This document shows, one piece after another, positions 9,368 to 17,980 of a DNA stretch of 64,000 bases. This DNA is from Candidatus Saccharimonadota bacterium (GTDB lineage Bacteria; Patescibacteriota; Saccharimonadia; Saccharimonadales; Saccharimonadaceae). Location: NCBI GenBank assembly GCA_017537745.1, contig JAFYKF010000007.1, positions 1 through 64,000 of the forward strand, in the 5' to 3' direction. Every line of letters starts with the position of its first letter. Positions within the stretch are counted from its first letter, which is position 1. The translations under genes and the position numbers were made by a program. The notes below the pieces were generated by a model. It had not been told where the DNA came from. It worked only from the letters and a program-made list of their open reading frames with translations, and searched no databases.

Positions 9368-9997
9368 CTACCGGCTATTCTCCGCCATCAAATCAGCAAT
9401 TTCGTTGTGCACCTTTTGCTTGCCCGCCTCGGCCCCCTCTTTCGACACCACCGTCTTTACTGTCAAAAACACCACCTTCACATCCTGCCGCAAAGAATAA
9501 TTCGCCACATATTCCAAATCATAATTAATCTTCTCGAATATCGACAGATCGTTCCTCCCCTTTGCCGCCGCCAAACCCGTAATTCCCGGTCGCACCGCCA
9601 CGCGCCCACGCTCGCGCTCATTCATATTCTCAAAATATTCCGGTACCCATGGACGCGGCCCAATAAATGCCATCTCACCCTTCACCACATTAATCAGTTG
9701 CGGCAGCTCATCAATCGAAGTCCGCCTCAAAATCTTACCAAACCTTGTATATTTATCATCACAAGACGCATCTCTCACGTCATTATCCGCCACCATGCTT
9801 CTAAATTTCACAATTCTAAACACCTTGCCGTTCTTACCGGTCCGCTCCTGCTTGAAAAACACCGGTCCCGCACTATCCAATTTAATCACCACTGCCACCA
9901 CCAAAAACAACGGCAACAAAATTAATAACATAAGCGCTGAAAAAAGCAAATCAATCCCCCTCTTGAAAGCTCCGTACTTAAAAATCGTGATAGCCAT
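9368..9997 (-). CDS. Undecaprenyl-phosphate sugar-1-phosphate transferase (bacterial sugar transferase)
   Basis: 209 aa with one N-terminal membrane helix (about 16-40) and the conserved cytoplasmic domain: KLDSAGPVFFKQERTG, FRIVKFRSM, RRTSIDELPQLINV, MAFIGPRPWVPEY and VRPGITGLAA. Members (WbaP C-domain, TuaA, EpsL, PglC) load the first sugar-phosphate on undecaprenyl phosphate. It is the first gene of the polymer operon with its own promoter, so it probably starts polymer synthesis. The sugar is not predictable here. Confidence 0.95.
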   Translation of the reverse strand: MAITIFKYGAFKRGIDLLFSALMLLILLPLFLVVAVVIKLDSAGPVFFKQERTGKNGKVFRIVKFRSMVADNDVRDASCDDKYTRFGKILRRTSIDELPQLINVVKGEMAFIGPRPWVPEYFENMNERERGRVAVRPGITGLAAAKGRNDLSIFEKINYDLEYVANYSLRQDVKVVFLTVKTVVSKEGAEAGKQKVHNEIADLMAENSR

Positions 9998-10035
9998 TTT
10001 TTAACCCAAAAAAAAATTTCACTCTTGTTTCCCCC

Positions 10036-10064
10036 ATTCTATCACTCTGTTAGCAAAAAATCAA
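10036..10064 (-). promoter_or_regulatory. Promoter of the wall-polymer operon
   Basis: Minus-strand -35 TTGATT (10059-10064), a 17-base spacer and -10 TAGAAT (10036-10041), about 38 bases before the sugar transferase ATG. The leader contains a long A/T run next to GGGTTAAAAA. Confidence 0.6.
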
Positions 10065-10123
10065 ATGCTCATGTTTAAAAAAGCCAACTTTTTTTGACAA
10101 AATCAATAAAATATTTAAAAATA

Positions 10124-11137
10124 TTACATTCCTCGTGGCATACCAGCCCCACCTGGGCCCATCTCGCCCGGATTCATCTCGCCCGGCATACCACCATTCA
10201 TTCCACCCCCACCCATAAACTGATTTGTAATTTCGTCCACTTCTACACCATTCACAATCACCGTGCCACCCGTAAAGGTCAGTTTACCATCATAGTCAAA
10301 CGGCGATTGTGCCACGATGATAATCGTACCACCAGTAATTTTAAGATCGCCATTTGAATCAATCGCATCCGTATCGCCTGCACCCATATCAATCGTTAGT
10401 TCACCACCATTGATTTCGATCATAATATCATAGGCATCAGATTTATCCCCCGCATTCATCCCGTCATCCGTCGCCTTAATACTAATTTTGCCGTCATTAA
10501 TGAGAATATATGTCGCCTCAATCCCCTCATACGAATCTAAATCAAACGTCCCACCATTTATTTCAACCTTACCTTTTGCCCTAATCCCATCGTCACGATT
10601 TTGAATTTTAAAAGTTCCACCATTAATCGTCAAATCATCTTTAGCTTTAATTCCATCATATTCGGCAATAATTTGATAGTTTCCGCCCTCTATTACTACA
10701 CTATCCCTGCCTACAATTCCATCATAATTGCTATTAATTGTTAGACTACCCTCCCCAGACAACACCAAATCTTCCTTCGAATGAATCGCCCCCTCAAATT
10801 CTTCCGTAGTGGTTGCACTAATATAATTTTCACCCTTTAGCACAATCTCCACATCACCAGACTCCTCAATATAAATCGCCGGCCCACTTTCACAAGTAAT
10901 AATCGCATTATTTAGAATTAAACGTACATCGTGTAGCGTGTTCACTTTAATGCATTGATACGAGCCGGTCAGCTCATGCGTGCCAGACACCGATATTACA
11001 TTTGATGAACCGTCCTGCTCACCATTGGATTTATCTATCCCCACGAGGAACGCCACCACCAAAATAATAACTACCAATACCCCCACCCCCACCGCGAAAA
11101 TTATTTGTCGAATTTTTGTATACTTTTCATTTACCAT
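10124..11137 (-). CDS. Carbohydrate-binding-domain surface protein (Cthe_2159-like beta-helix)
   Basis: 337 aa. A TM helix at about 12-31 is followed by a repetitive ectodomain in which short turns such as YDGIKAKDDLTINGGTF, DDGIRAKGKVEINGGTF and GDLKITGGT recur every 20-25 residues, as expected for a right-handed beta-helix of the carbohydrate-binding family typified by Cthe_2159. The last 35 residues are a Gly/Met/Pro-rich tail (MNGGMPGEMNPGEMGPGG). It is anchored by the N-terminal helix and lies next to the polysaccharide operon, so it may bind the cell's own or a host polymer. The -10 TATAAT (11145-11150) lies seven bases before the ATG, so the mRNA is probably leaderless. Confidence 0.75.
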   Translation of the reverse strand: MVNEKYTKIRQIIFAVGVGVLVVIILVVAFLVGIDKSNGEQDGSSNVISVSGTHELTGSYQCIKVNTLHDVRLILNNAIITCESGPAIYIEESGDVEIVLKGENYISATTTEEFEGAIHSKEDLVLSGEGSLTINSNYDGIVGRDSVVIEGGNYQIIAEYDGIKAKDDLTINGGTFKIQNRDDGIRAKGKVEINGGTFDLDSYEGIEATYILINDGKISIKATDDGMNAGDKSDAYDIMIEINGGELTIDMGAGDTDAIDSNGDLKITGGTIIIVAQSPFDYDGKLTFTGGTVIVNGVEVDEITNQFMGGGGMNGGMPGEMNPGEMGPGGAGMPRGM

Positions 11138-11165
11138 ACCATATATTATATACTACAACTGTCCA

Positions 11166-11193
11166 AAAAATAACCCCTTGCGGGGTTATTTTT
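11166..11193 (-). terminator. Intrinsic terminator of the ribosomal-protein operon
   Basis: A perfect 12-bp stem (11166-11177 with 11182-11193) around a four-base loop, with A/T runs at both feet. It lies 24 bases after the rpsH stop. It is symmetric and could work in both directions. Confidence 0.9.
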
Positions 11194-11217
11194 CAGTTTC
11201 TTATCAGACTCTACTAA

Positions 11218-11619
11218 TTACCAGACTTTCACTAGCAATTCGCCACCTAGTCCGTTCTTGCGAGCTTCGCGCCCGTTCATCAAACCTTTAGAAGTAGATA
11301 CAATCACCATACCTCGTCCAGATTTAACAGTTGGGATTTCGTCAGCACCGACATAAACACGGCGCCCAGGTTTTGAAACTTTTGTAATCTCGTTGATTTT
11401 AGCTACGCTACCCGGTTCGTTAATCACGATGTGAAGTAGCGCTCTTGGGCTAGCTTCGGTCACATCAGATGCCACCAAGTATCCATTCTTCACTAAAATC
11501 TCGACTACTGCCGCTTTGAGCTTGGAAGTAGGAACGAGAATTTCGGTCTTGCCAACCGTCACCGCATTACGAATACGAGTGAGAAGGTCAGCGATTTGAT
11601 CTGTAGATTGTAATGACAT
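11218..11619 (-). CDS. rpsH: 30S ribosomal protein S8
   Basis: 133 aa. It binds 16S rRNA in the central domain. It has the N-terminal DQIADLLTRIRNA segment and the C-terminal signature STSKGLMNGREARKNGLGG. It is the last gene of this operon: L6, L18, S5 and L15, which normally follow, are absent and a terminator comes next, so the usual spc block is split in this genome. Confidence 0.98.
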   Translation of the reverse strand: MSLQSTDQIADLLTRIRNAVTVGKTEILVPTSKLKAAVVEILVKNGYLVASDVTEASPRALLHIVINEPGSVAKINEITKVSKPGRRVYVGADEIPTVKSGRGMVIVSTSKGLMNGREARKNGLGGELLVKVW

Positions 11620-11634
11620 ATTTCTCCTTTCTCC

Positions 11635-11904
11635 TTACCAGCTACTCTTAGTTACACCAGGAATTTCGCCCTTGCTGGCTTTTTCCCGGAAGTTAATACG
11701 TGAAAGACCAAATCGGCGCATGTAACCACGTGGACGACCGTCCAACATGTCACGATTCTTAAGCCTTGTTGGTGAAGCATTGCGAGGAAGTTTTTGCAAA
11801 CCTTCCAAATCACCAGCGGCTTTCAGTTCTGCCCTTTTAGCCTTGTATTTTTCATTCATCTTGCGTCGTTTTTCATCACGAAGAATTGCAGATTTCTTAG
11901 CCAT
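11635..11904 (-). CDS. rpsN: 30S ribosomal protein S14 (zinc-free form)
   Basis: 89 aa from the Met at 11904, which has GGAG upstream; an in-frame extension to 11979 runs into the L5 gene and is not conserved. The protein lacks the CxxC pairs of the short zinc-binding form and matches the longer C-minus type, with [20 protein letters not shown] and the ending [21 protein letters not shown]-type tail. Confidence 0.97.
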   Translation of the reverse strand: MAKKSAILRDEKRRKMNEKYKAKRAELKAAGDLEGLQKLPRNASPTRLKNRDMLDGRPRGYMRRFGLSRINFREKASKGEIPGVTKSSW

Positions 11905-11905
11905 G

Positions 11906-12520
11906 CTACTTATCTCCTTTCTTCTCAAACGGCATTCCAAAGAGTTCCAAAAGTTTTGTACTCCCTTCTTTCGAACCATTCTTAATTATAAACGTAACTT
12001 CAAGCCCGTGTAGAACTGCTGCATCTTCAAAAGTGATTTCTGGGAATACAGTCTGTTCTTTGAGGCCCAAATTGTAGTTACCTTGCTTATCAAATGCGTT
12101 AGCACTCACACCGTGAAAGTCGCGTACGTGAGGAAGTGCGATATTAATCAATCTATCCACAAATTCGTACATTTTATCGTTACGAAGAGTAGTAAGATAA
12201 CCAACTGGCGCACCCATTCCTTTACGAATCTTAAACGTTGCAATTGATTTCTTTGCCAATCTCGAAGTTGGTGCCTGACCAGTAATCTTCGCGATAGTAG
12301 TTTCTACCGTTTCGGTGTACTTCTTGTCTTCGCGCTTCTTACCAACGCCAGACGACACAATAACTTTCTTTAATTCTGGAACTTGATTGATATTCTTAAG
12401 TCCCAATTCTTTTTGAAGTTTCGCCTTCAACTCTTTGTCGTAAAGAGCTTTAAGGCGTGGTTGTGCTTTTAAGTCAGCTTTGCTAGCTGGCTTTTTAGCA
12501 GCCGTTTTCTTTTCCGCCAT
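11906..12520 (-). CDS. rplE: 50S ribosomal protein L5
   Basis: 204 aa. The core starts around [17 protein letters not shown], with [20 protein letters not shown] and [20 protein letters not shown]. It carries about 20 additional Lys/Ala-rich residues at the N-terminus compared with the usual 180-aa protein. It binds 5S rRNA. The start overlaps the L24 stop by one base. Confidence 0.98.
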   Translation of the reverse strand: MAEKKTAAKKPASKADLKAQPRLKALYDKELKAKLQKELGLKNINQVPELKKVIVSSGVGKKREDKKYTETVETTIAKITGQAPTSRLAKKSIATFKIRKGMGAPVGYLTTLRNDKMYEFVDRLINIALPHVRDFHGVSANAFDKQGNYNLGLKEQTVFPEITFEDAAVLHGLEVTFIIKNGSKEGSTKLLELFGMPFEKKGDK

Positions 12521-12807
12521 TACTTAGCTCCTTTCTTTGCTTTCTTAGCAGCTTTCTTGTCTGCCTTTGCTTCAGCTTTCTTTGCTGGCTCACCAGCTTT
12601 AATCAGCTTCAAATTCGACATATCGATTCCCACATGAATTGTCTTCTTACCACCTTTAGGATTGGTATAAGATTTCTTCATATGGCGTTCAACTACACCG
12701 ATGCCTTCTAGGCAAGCTTTGCCATTTTTGCGATCGATTTTAACAATCTTCGCTTCTTTACCTTTATTATCGCCACTAATCACGCGGACTGTATCATTAA
12801 CTTTCAT
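12520..12807 (-). CDS. rplX: 50S ribosomal protein L24
   Basis: 95 aa with the KOW motif VISGDNKGKEAKIVKID at 9-25 and GVVERHMKKSYTNPKGGKK. It initiates 50S assembly. The C-terminal 22 residues are an Ala/Lys tail (EAKADKKAAKKAKKGAK). The start overlaps the L14 stop by one base. Confidence 0.97.
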   Translation of the reverse strand: MKVNDTVRVISGDNKGKEAKIVKIDRKNGKACLEGIGVVERHMKKSYTNPKGGKKTIHVGIDMSNLKLIKAGEPAKKAEAKADKKAAKKAKKGAK

Positions 12808-13175
12808 TATAGTACCTCCGGCGCAAGGCTAATAATCTTAGTAAATCCAGCATCACGTAGTTCACGAGGAATCGGGCCAAACACACGTGTACCACGTGGG
12901 GTCTTATCTTCGTTTACAAGCACAGCAGCATTTTCATCGAAACGGATGGTTGAACCATCTGGACGACGAATTGGCGCTACCGTACGCACAATCACAGCCT
13001 TCACTACGGCTTTTTTCTTAACGTTACCAGTAGGAGATGCATCCTTGACTGAGCAAGTCACAATATCTCCAACCTTGGCATACCGAGCACGTGTACCACC
13101 AAGCACCCGAATCACTCCGAGCTCCTTGGCGCCACTGTTGTCGGCAACCTTTAATCTAGTTTCTTGTTGTATCAT
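12807..13175 (-). CDS. rplN: 50S ribosomal protein L14
   Basis: 122 aa, the standard length. It begins [20 protein letters not shown] and ends [19 protein letters not shown], both typical of L14. It forms an intersubunit bridge. Confidence 0.98.
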   Translation of the reverse strand: MIQQETRLKVADNSGAKELGVIRVLGGTRARYAKVGDIVTCSVKDASPTGNVKKKAVVKAVIVRTVAPIRRPDGSTIRFDENAAVLVNEDKTPRGTRVFGPIPRELRDAGFTKIISLAPEVL

Positions 13176-13547
13176 TTAGGCCTCCTCCCCTTCAGACTTT
13201 TCGGCTTTTGCAGCCTCTTCAGCCTTCTTTGCCTTCGCGATTTCGTCTGCACCGACTTTCTTTTCTTCGATTACAGTGTTGACATCTTCTTTTAGCTCCA
13301 CGCGGCCACGTGCTTTTTCGATTACACGTACCAAAGTGTAAGCCTTAGTTTTGGACAAAGGACGACAAGCGGCGATTTCTACACGATCACCAATTCCAGC
13401 CTCATTCTTTTCATCATGAGCAGTGTATTTACGAGTTTTAGTGTACTGCTTACGATAAAGTGGATGAGTTTCACGAGAAACGATGGAGACGGTAATGGTC
13501 TTATCGCGCTTATCAGAAGTCACAGTTCCAATCAAAGTGTGTGCCAT
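13176..13547 (-). CDS. rpsQ: 30S ribosomal protein S17 with C-terminal extension
   Basis: 123 aa against about 85 in most bacteria. The OB-fold core ends near residue 83 (RVIEKARGRVEL) and is followed by about 38 charged residues rich in Lys, Glu and Ala (KKAEEAAKAEKSEGEEA). In the usual gene order L29 stands between L16 and S17; here only one base separates the L16 stop from this start, so L29 is missing at this place. Confidence 0.97.
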   Translation of the reverse strand: MAHTLIGTVTSDKRDKTITVSIVSRETHPLYRKQYTKTRKYTAHDEKNEAGIGDRVEIAACRPLSKTKAYTLVRVIEKARGRVELKEDVNTVIEEKKVGADEIAKAKKAEEAAKAEKSEGEEA

Positions 13548-13548
13548 T

Positions 13549-13968
13549 TTAAAACTCCTCTCTCTTAATTATCTTACATTTTACTGGCAATTTGTGTGAC
13601 GCAAGTCTCAAAGCTTCTTTTGCTTGTTCATCGGTCACGTCAGCGATTTCAAACATCACCGTACCAGCTTTCACCTTTGCTACGAAAAATTGTGGTTCAC
13701 CTTTACCAGAACCCATTTTTACATCAAGTGGTTTCTTGGTCACAGGTGTATGTGGGAAAATCCGAATCCAGATTTTACCACCACGCTTAATATAACGGGT
13801 AATTGCCTGACGAGCGGCCTCGATTTGTTTGGAAGTTACACGCTCATTGTCAAGCGACATGAGACCATAATCACCAAACGCTACCGTGTTGCAACGTGTA
13901 GCAATACCTTCGTTTTTGCCTTTGCGAACCTTGCGGTGCGCAGTTTTCTTTGGAAGTAAAATAGCCAT
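13549..13968 (-). CDS. rplP: 50S ribosomal protein L16
   Basis: 139 aa, the standard length. It has KTAHRKVRKGKNEGIATRCN near the start, IEAARQAITRYIKRGGKIWI and the C-terminal ALRLASHKLPVKCKIIKR. It lies near the A-site tRNA elbow. Confidence 0.98.
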   Translation of the reverse strand: MAILLPKKTAHRKVRKGKNEGIATRCNTVAFGDYGLMSLDNERVTSKQIEAARQAITRYIKRGGKIWIRIFPHTPVTKKPLDVKMGSGKGEPQFFVAKVKAGTVMFEIADVTDEQAKEALRLASHKLPVKCKIIKREEF

Positions 13969-13969
13969 A

Positions 13970-14596
13970 TTATTTCTCTCCCTTGTAGATCCAGACCTTT
14001 ACACCTACGATACCAGCAATGGTTGGAGCATGATGACAATGAAAATCAATGTCTGCTCTTAAGGTATGTAGAGGCACTGAACCTTCAATAAACTTTTCAC
14101 GACGGCTCATCTCAGCACCGTTCAAACGGCCAGCTACCTCGATACGAACACCTTTAGCACCAGCGTTCATCGTAGATTGAAGTGCCATCTTTACAGCGCG
14201 GCGGAAATTCATACGCTTGCCAAGTTGGAAACCGATGTTTTCAGCCACGAGCTTTGCATTAAGTTCTGGTTTTTTAACTTCTTCAACGTTGATACGGATT
14301 GGACCTTCAACGATTTTTTCAAGCTCTTTCTTGAGCTCATTGATGCCGGCACCCTGCTTGCCGATTACCGCACCAGCTTTCGCAGTGGTGATAGTAATCG
14401 TCGTAAGATTAGCCGAACGCTCAATACCGACTCGCGCAATTGTTGGACGAGCTTTGAATCTCTCCTCAATCACTTTGCGAATCTTGTCGTCTTCATAAAG
14501 CCAGCGGCGAAAGTCACTTTTGCGGGTAAACCACTTACTCGACCAGTCTTTGCTGACCTGGAGACGGTAAGAGATGGGATTAACCTTTTGACCCAT
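13970..14596 (-). CDS. rpsC: 30S ribosomal protein S3
   Basis: 208 aa. It starts MGQKVNPISYRLQVSKDWSS and contains the KH-domain loop GAVIGKQGAGINELKKEL (about 77-94) and the ARRRYFRRA-equivalent GKRMNFRRAVKMAL. It is about 10-25 residues shorter than many homologues, lacking a C-terminal tail. It lines the mRNA entry site. Confidence 0.98.
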   Translation of the reverse strand: MGQKVNPISYRLQVSKDWSSKWFTRKSDFRRWLYEDDKIRKVIEERFKARPTIARVGIERSANLTTITITTAKAGAVIGKQGAGINELKKELEKIVEGPIRINVEEVKKPELNAKLVAENIGFQLGKRMNFRRAVKMALQSTMNAGAKGVRIEVAGRLNGAEMSRREKFIEGSVPLHTLRADIDFHCHHAPTIAGIVGVKVWIYKGEK

Positions 14597-14597
14597 A

Positions 14598-15035
14598 TTA
14601 CTTTTTCTCCTTTTCTGTCTTCTTAGACTTCTTAGCCGCAGCTTTTTCGACCTTTTCTTCAGCTGGTTTTTCGGCCTTCTTTACTTTTTCTTCACCCGCA
14701 ACTTCTACAAAGATGTTGCTGCTAATTTTCTCATATGGAAGTGCGCGACCACGTGATGCTGGTACATACCTACGCATCCTGGTACCACTTGTCACAAAAA
14801 TTCTCGCAATTCGGATTGTTTTTGGATCAATCGAAACGCCAGTATTATTCAAAAGATTAGCGTTGGCTGATTGTACAGCTTTTAATACCGCTTTTGCAGC
14901 ACGGCGTGGAGTGTTTTCTAGAATCACTACCGCATCCGCTACATAGCGATCACGTACAAGCGATGCTACAATGCTAGTCTTGCGCGGCAAGCTGTCGATA
15001 CCTTTTTCATATGCATGCGCAAAATGAGTAGTCAT
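14598..15035 (-). CDS. rplV: 50S ribosomal protein L22
   Basis: 145 aa. The core contains VRDRYVADAVVILENTPRRA and the exit-tunnel loop VTSGTRMRRYVPASRGRA. The last 35 residues form a Lys/Glu/Ala extension beyond the normal 110-aa protein, as also seen in L5, L24 and S17 of this operon. Confidence 0.98.
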   Translation of the reverse strand: MTTHFAHAYEKGIDSLPRKTSIVASLVRDRYVADAVVILENTPRRAAKAVLKAVQSANANLLNNTGVSIDPKTIRIARIFVTSGTRMRRYVPASRGRALPYEKISSNIFVEVAGEEKVKKAEKPAEEKVEKAAAKKSKKTEKEKK

Positions 15036-15037
15036 AA

Positions 15038-15331
15038 TTAACTTTCTCCTTTCGCAGCAGCAGCCTCAGCAGCTTTCTTACCACCATGGCGCTTAAATTT
15101 ACGAGTTGGCGCAAACTCACCAAGCTTATGACCGACCATATTTTCTGATATAAACACAGGTACGTGAACCTTGCCGTTATGAACAGCAATTGTCCTACCT
15201 ACCATCTCTGGCGAGATGACAGATTGGCGTGCCCAAGTTTTAATCACGGTACGGTCTTCCGCGGAGAGAGCAGCAACTTTTTTCGCGAGTTTGTAGTCCA
15301 CAAATGGACCTTTCTTCATACTCCGAGACAT
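15038..15331 (-). CDS. rpsS: 30S ribosomal protein S19
   Basis: 97 aa. It starts [19 protein letters not shown] and contains [20 protein letters not shown] and the [18 protein letters not shown] tail. The start overlaps the L2 stop by one base. Confidence 0.98.
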   Translation of the reverse strand: MSRSMKKGPFVDYKLAKKVAALSAEDRTVIKTWARQSVISPEMVGRTIAVHNGKVHVPVFISENMVGHKLGEFAPTRKFKRHGGKKAAEAAAAKGES

Positions 15332-16167
15332 TATTTCCTCTTTCCTTCGTGGCGACTGCGCACGATCATTTTATTAGTTTTCTTATTATGACGAGTTCTA
15401 TAACCAAGCGTGAGCTGACCCCATGGTGTACGAGGAGCTTTACCCGAACCGTGACGACCACCGTCACCACCACCGTGTGGGTGATCCGTAGCGTTCATCA
15501 CAACACCACGTACAGTTGGGCGAATGCCTTTGCGGCGCTTGCGACCAGCGGCACCAATCTTGATGTTCTGGTGCTGGAGGTTAGAAACCGTACCAATTGA
15601 AGCTTCACAAGTTAACAATACCTTGCGTACCTCACCAGAAGGCATCTTAAGAGTGGCGTAGCCATCTTCTTTTGCCATCAACTGTGCGGCTGCTCCAGCT
15701 GCGCGTGCCATTTGTGCACCGCGACCCGGGGTAAGTTCAATTGCATATACAAATGTACCAACTGGAATATTCTCTAGTGGCATGCGGTTGGATTCTTCTA
15801 CTTCTGCCGCCTCACCAGATTTAAAAGTAGTACCTTTTGTCATCTTGATATCAGCAAGAACGTAGTAATATACGTCGTTTTCGTCTTTTACGCGAGCAAT
15901 TCGAGCTGAACGATTTGGATCGTACTCGATTTCCTCAACCGTAAAAGTCATATTCTTCGGTAGATTGTAAGTCATGATGCGATAATGACGCTTCACACCG
16001 CCACCACGATGGCGAACAGTAATCTTACCTTGGTTGTTTTTACCCGCCTGTTGCTTTTTGGCTTTGAGGAGAGACTTCATTGGTTTCTTCGACGTAATTT
16101 GGTCGTAGTCCTCAGTCGTCTTTTGCCTCTGCGCCGGCGTAATTGGGCGATAAGCTTTAATACTCAT
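15331..16167 (-). CDS. rplB: 50S ribosomal protein L2
   Basis: 278 aa, full length. It has the peptidyl-transferase-proximal segment [18 protein letters not shown] and the ending [19 protein letters not shown]. The start overlaps the L23 stop by one base. Confidence 0.99.
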   Translation of the reverse strand: MSIKAYRPITPAQRQKTTEDYDQITSKKPMKSLLKAKKQQAGKNNQGKITVRHRGGGVKRHYRIMTYNLPKNMTFTVEEIEYDPNRSARIARVKDENDVYYYVLADIKMTKGTTFKSGEAAEVEESNRMPLENIPVGTFVYAIELTPGRGAQMARAAGAAAQLMAKEDGYATLKMPSGEVRKVLLTCEASIGTVSNLQHQNIKIGAAGRKRRKGIRPTVRGVVMNATDHPHGGGDGGRHGSGKAPRTPWGQLTLGYRTRHNKKTNKMIVRSRHEGKRK

Positions 16168-16508
16168 TATTTCTTCTCCTCTTCAAACACCTTAATGGTA
16201 TTGCCCTCAGCAAGAGTTACATAAGCATATTTCTTGTCTTGGCGATGTGTAATGCCAGGATATGCATGCTTTCCTTTGCTAAATTTAGTAGCTTTACCAT
16301 CACGAATCAAAGTCCTCACGTCGGTTACTTTGACGTTAAACTCATTTTCTACAAGTGCTTTAATAGCCTGCTTGCTCATCGAACGCTTCACTGGGAAAAC
16401 GTAAGTGCGCTTGGCTTGTTCCATGTAAGTCTTCTCGGTAGCACGTGGCTCCAACATTTGGATTTTAAGAGAAGCCGTATTCATTTCAGTAGATTTCTTG
16501 TCTGCCAT
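16167..16508 (-). CDS. rplW: 50S ribosomal protein L23
   Basis: 113 aa. After a short variable N-terminus come EPRATEKTYMEQAKRTYVF and the conserved ALVENEFNVKVTDVRTL. It forms the docking site for trigger factor and SRP at the tunnel exit. Confidence 0.96.
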   Translation of the reverse strand: MADKKSTEMNTASLKIQMLEPRATEKTYMEQAKRTYVFPVKRSMSKQAIKALVENEFNVKVTDVRTLIRDGKATKFSKGKHAYPGITHRQDKKYAYVTLAEGNTIKVFEEEKK

Positions 16509-16509
16509 A

Positions 16510-17109
16510 TTACTTCTCCTCTCCCTTTAGCCATGCGGTTGCCACTTTTAATGCTCCTTCGCTAAATACAATTGCATCAGCATTCATAATGTCAAAGACA
16601 TTAAGATAAGTTGCACGTACAAGTTTGACATTTGGAAGATTACTAACTGAGCGCATTACTTCCGGTGATTTTTCTGCTGCCACCGCAAGCACATTTTTGC
16701 CCTCAAGCTTCATATCTTTCAAAACTTTAACAGCATCTTTTGTTTTACCAGTTAATTTTACATCTGCTGGCAAGATGAAAACTGCCTTGTCAGCATTTTT
16801 CATGCTTAGAGCCTGGCATACAGCCTGACGCTTTGCACTTACTGAAATCTTCTTAGTGAAGTTCTCCTCGCCGGTACGACCAAACGCTACACCACCATGG
16901 CGCCAAATTGGGTTACGAGTAGAACCAAAACGTGCTCTACCAGTACCTTTTTGCTTCCATGGTTTCTTACCACCACCGCGCACCTCACCACGCTTCAAAG
17001 TTTTAGCATGTGAAGAACGTGAGTTAGCAAGATATGCATCGTAAGCGAGTTTCACGAGCTCGTGGTTTTCAACCTTTAAGCCAAAAATGTCTTTGTCTAA
17101 AGTAGCCAT
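16510..17109 (-). CDS. rplD: 50S ribosomal protein L4
   Basis: 199 aa. The tunnel loop is visible as RGGGKKPWKQKGTGRARFGS with RNPIWRHGGVAFG. In many bacteria L4 represses its own operon by binding the leader RNA; a structured leader is present upstream of rplC here. Confidence 0.98.
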   Translation of the reverse strand: MATLDKDIFGLKVENHELVKLAYDAYLANSRSSHAKTLKRGEVRGGGKKPWKQKGTGRARFGSTRNPIWRHGGVAFGRTGEENFTKKISVSAKRQAVCQALSMKNADKAVFILPADVKLTGKTKDAVKVLKDMKLEGKNVLAVAAEKSPEVMRSVSNLPNVKLVRATYLNVFDIMNADAIVFSEGALKVATAWLKGEEK

Positions 17110-17110
17110 A

Positions 17111-17731
17111 TTACTCCTTTCCCTCCACCGTTACGATTGATTTCTTTGGCCCAGGCACTGCGCCTTTTAGACCAATCAAATTGTTAGCAGCATCAATATA
17201 TGCTACTACGAGGTTCTTGACAGTTACTTGATCGTGACCCATACGTCCAGGCATTTTCTTGCCCTTCCAAACTTTTTGTGGATACATCGAACCGATGGAA
17301 CCAACTTTACGAATATCGCCCTTAAAACCATGGGTGTTGCGAGATTCGTTGAAGTTCCAGCGCTTTACTGTACCTGCATAACCTTTACCTTTGCTAGTAC
17401 CGGTTACTGTTACCTTGTCGCCAAGTTTAAAGCTCTCAACCGTGAGAGTATCACCTAGCTTCATACCCTCTGGGATTACGTCTGTACGGAATTCCTTGAG
17501 GACTTTAGGATTGATATTTTCACCGGCCTTTTTAGCGTGGCCAGCCACCGACTTGCTCAGATTCCGACTCGAACCATATCCCACCTGCACAGCGTTATAA
17601 CCGTCGGTTTCGACAGTTTTAATCTGAGTCACCGTGCAAGGGCCAGCTTGAAGGATAGTTACTGGCGTAACTACACCATCTTCGCCAATGATCTGAGTCA
17701 TACCAACTTTGGTGCCGAGAATGACTTGCAT
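17111..17731 (-). CDS. rplC: 50S ribosomal protein L3
   Basis: 206 aa. It starts MQVILGTKVGMTQIIGEDG and contains GTSKGKGYAGTVKRWNF and the tip region MYPQKVWKGKKMPGRMGHD. It is the first gene of this operon; S10, which usually precedes L3, is not upstream. The start has a GGAAAGGAAG Shine-Dalgarno region. Confidence 0.98.
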   Translation of the reverse strand: MQVILGTKVGMTQIIGEDGVVTPVTILQAGPCTVTQIKTVETDGYNAVQVGYGSSRNLSKSVAGHAKKAGENINPKVLKEFRTDVIPEGMKLGDTLTVESFKLGDKVTVTGTSKGKGYAGTVKRWNFNESRNTHGFKGDIRKVGSIGSMYPQKVWKGKKMPGRMGHDQVTVKNLVVAYIDAANNLIGLKGAVPGPKKSIVTVEGKE

Positions 17732-17875
17732 TGTCTTCCTTTCCTTTAAAATTTATTATTTTTTATGGAGTTTTACCTCTACGTATCAGGTAAAACTGCA
17801 CTATTAAAACTAGACGTCTAGGCTGGTTTCCAGATAATAAAATTATCCAGACCTGTCCTTCTATCTAGATTAACT
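17732..17875 (-). promoter_or_regulatory. Structured 5' leader of the ribosomal-protein operon
   Basis: About 145 transcribed bases before rplC hold several inverted repeats. A perfect 9-bp stem GTTTTACCT/AGGTAAAAC has a nine-base loop. A second region pairs around CTGGATAA/TTATCTGG and CTGG/CCAG, and a TAGACGTCTA palindrome lies between them. The length and the position resemble autoregulatory r-protein leaders, but no established leader motif was matched base by base. Confidence 0.55.
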
Positions 17876-17881
17876 TGCTAC

Positions 17882-17910
17882 ATTATATCACAGATTTTCT
17901 ATCTTGACAA
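17882..17910 (-). promoter_or_regulatory. Promoter of the ribosomal-protein operon
   Basis: Minus-strand -35 TTGTCA (17905-17910), exactly 17 bases of spacer and -10 TATAAT (17882-17887). It is one of the best consensus promoters in the window, as expected for a highly expressed operon. Confidence 0.85.
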
Positions 17911-17926
17911 TATCTTAAATTAAAAA

Positions 17927-17955
17927 CCTTGCTACGATTTTTAACCGTAGCAAGG
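17927..17955 (-). terminator. Intrinsic terminator after the InlB-repeat surface protein gene
   Basis: A perfect 10-bp stem CCTTGCTACG/CGTAGCAAGG with a nine-base loop, followed on the minus strand by TTTTTAATTT. It ends the transcript of the gene at 17981-19150 before the ribosomal promoter. Confidence 0.9.
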
Positions 17956-17980
17956 AAACGAAAGGTTATCTATTCAAACT

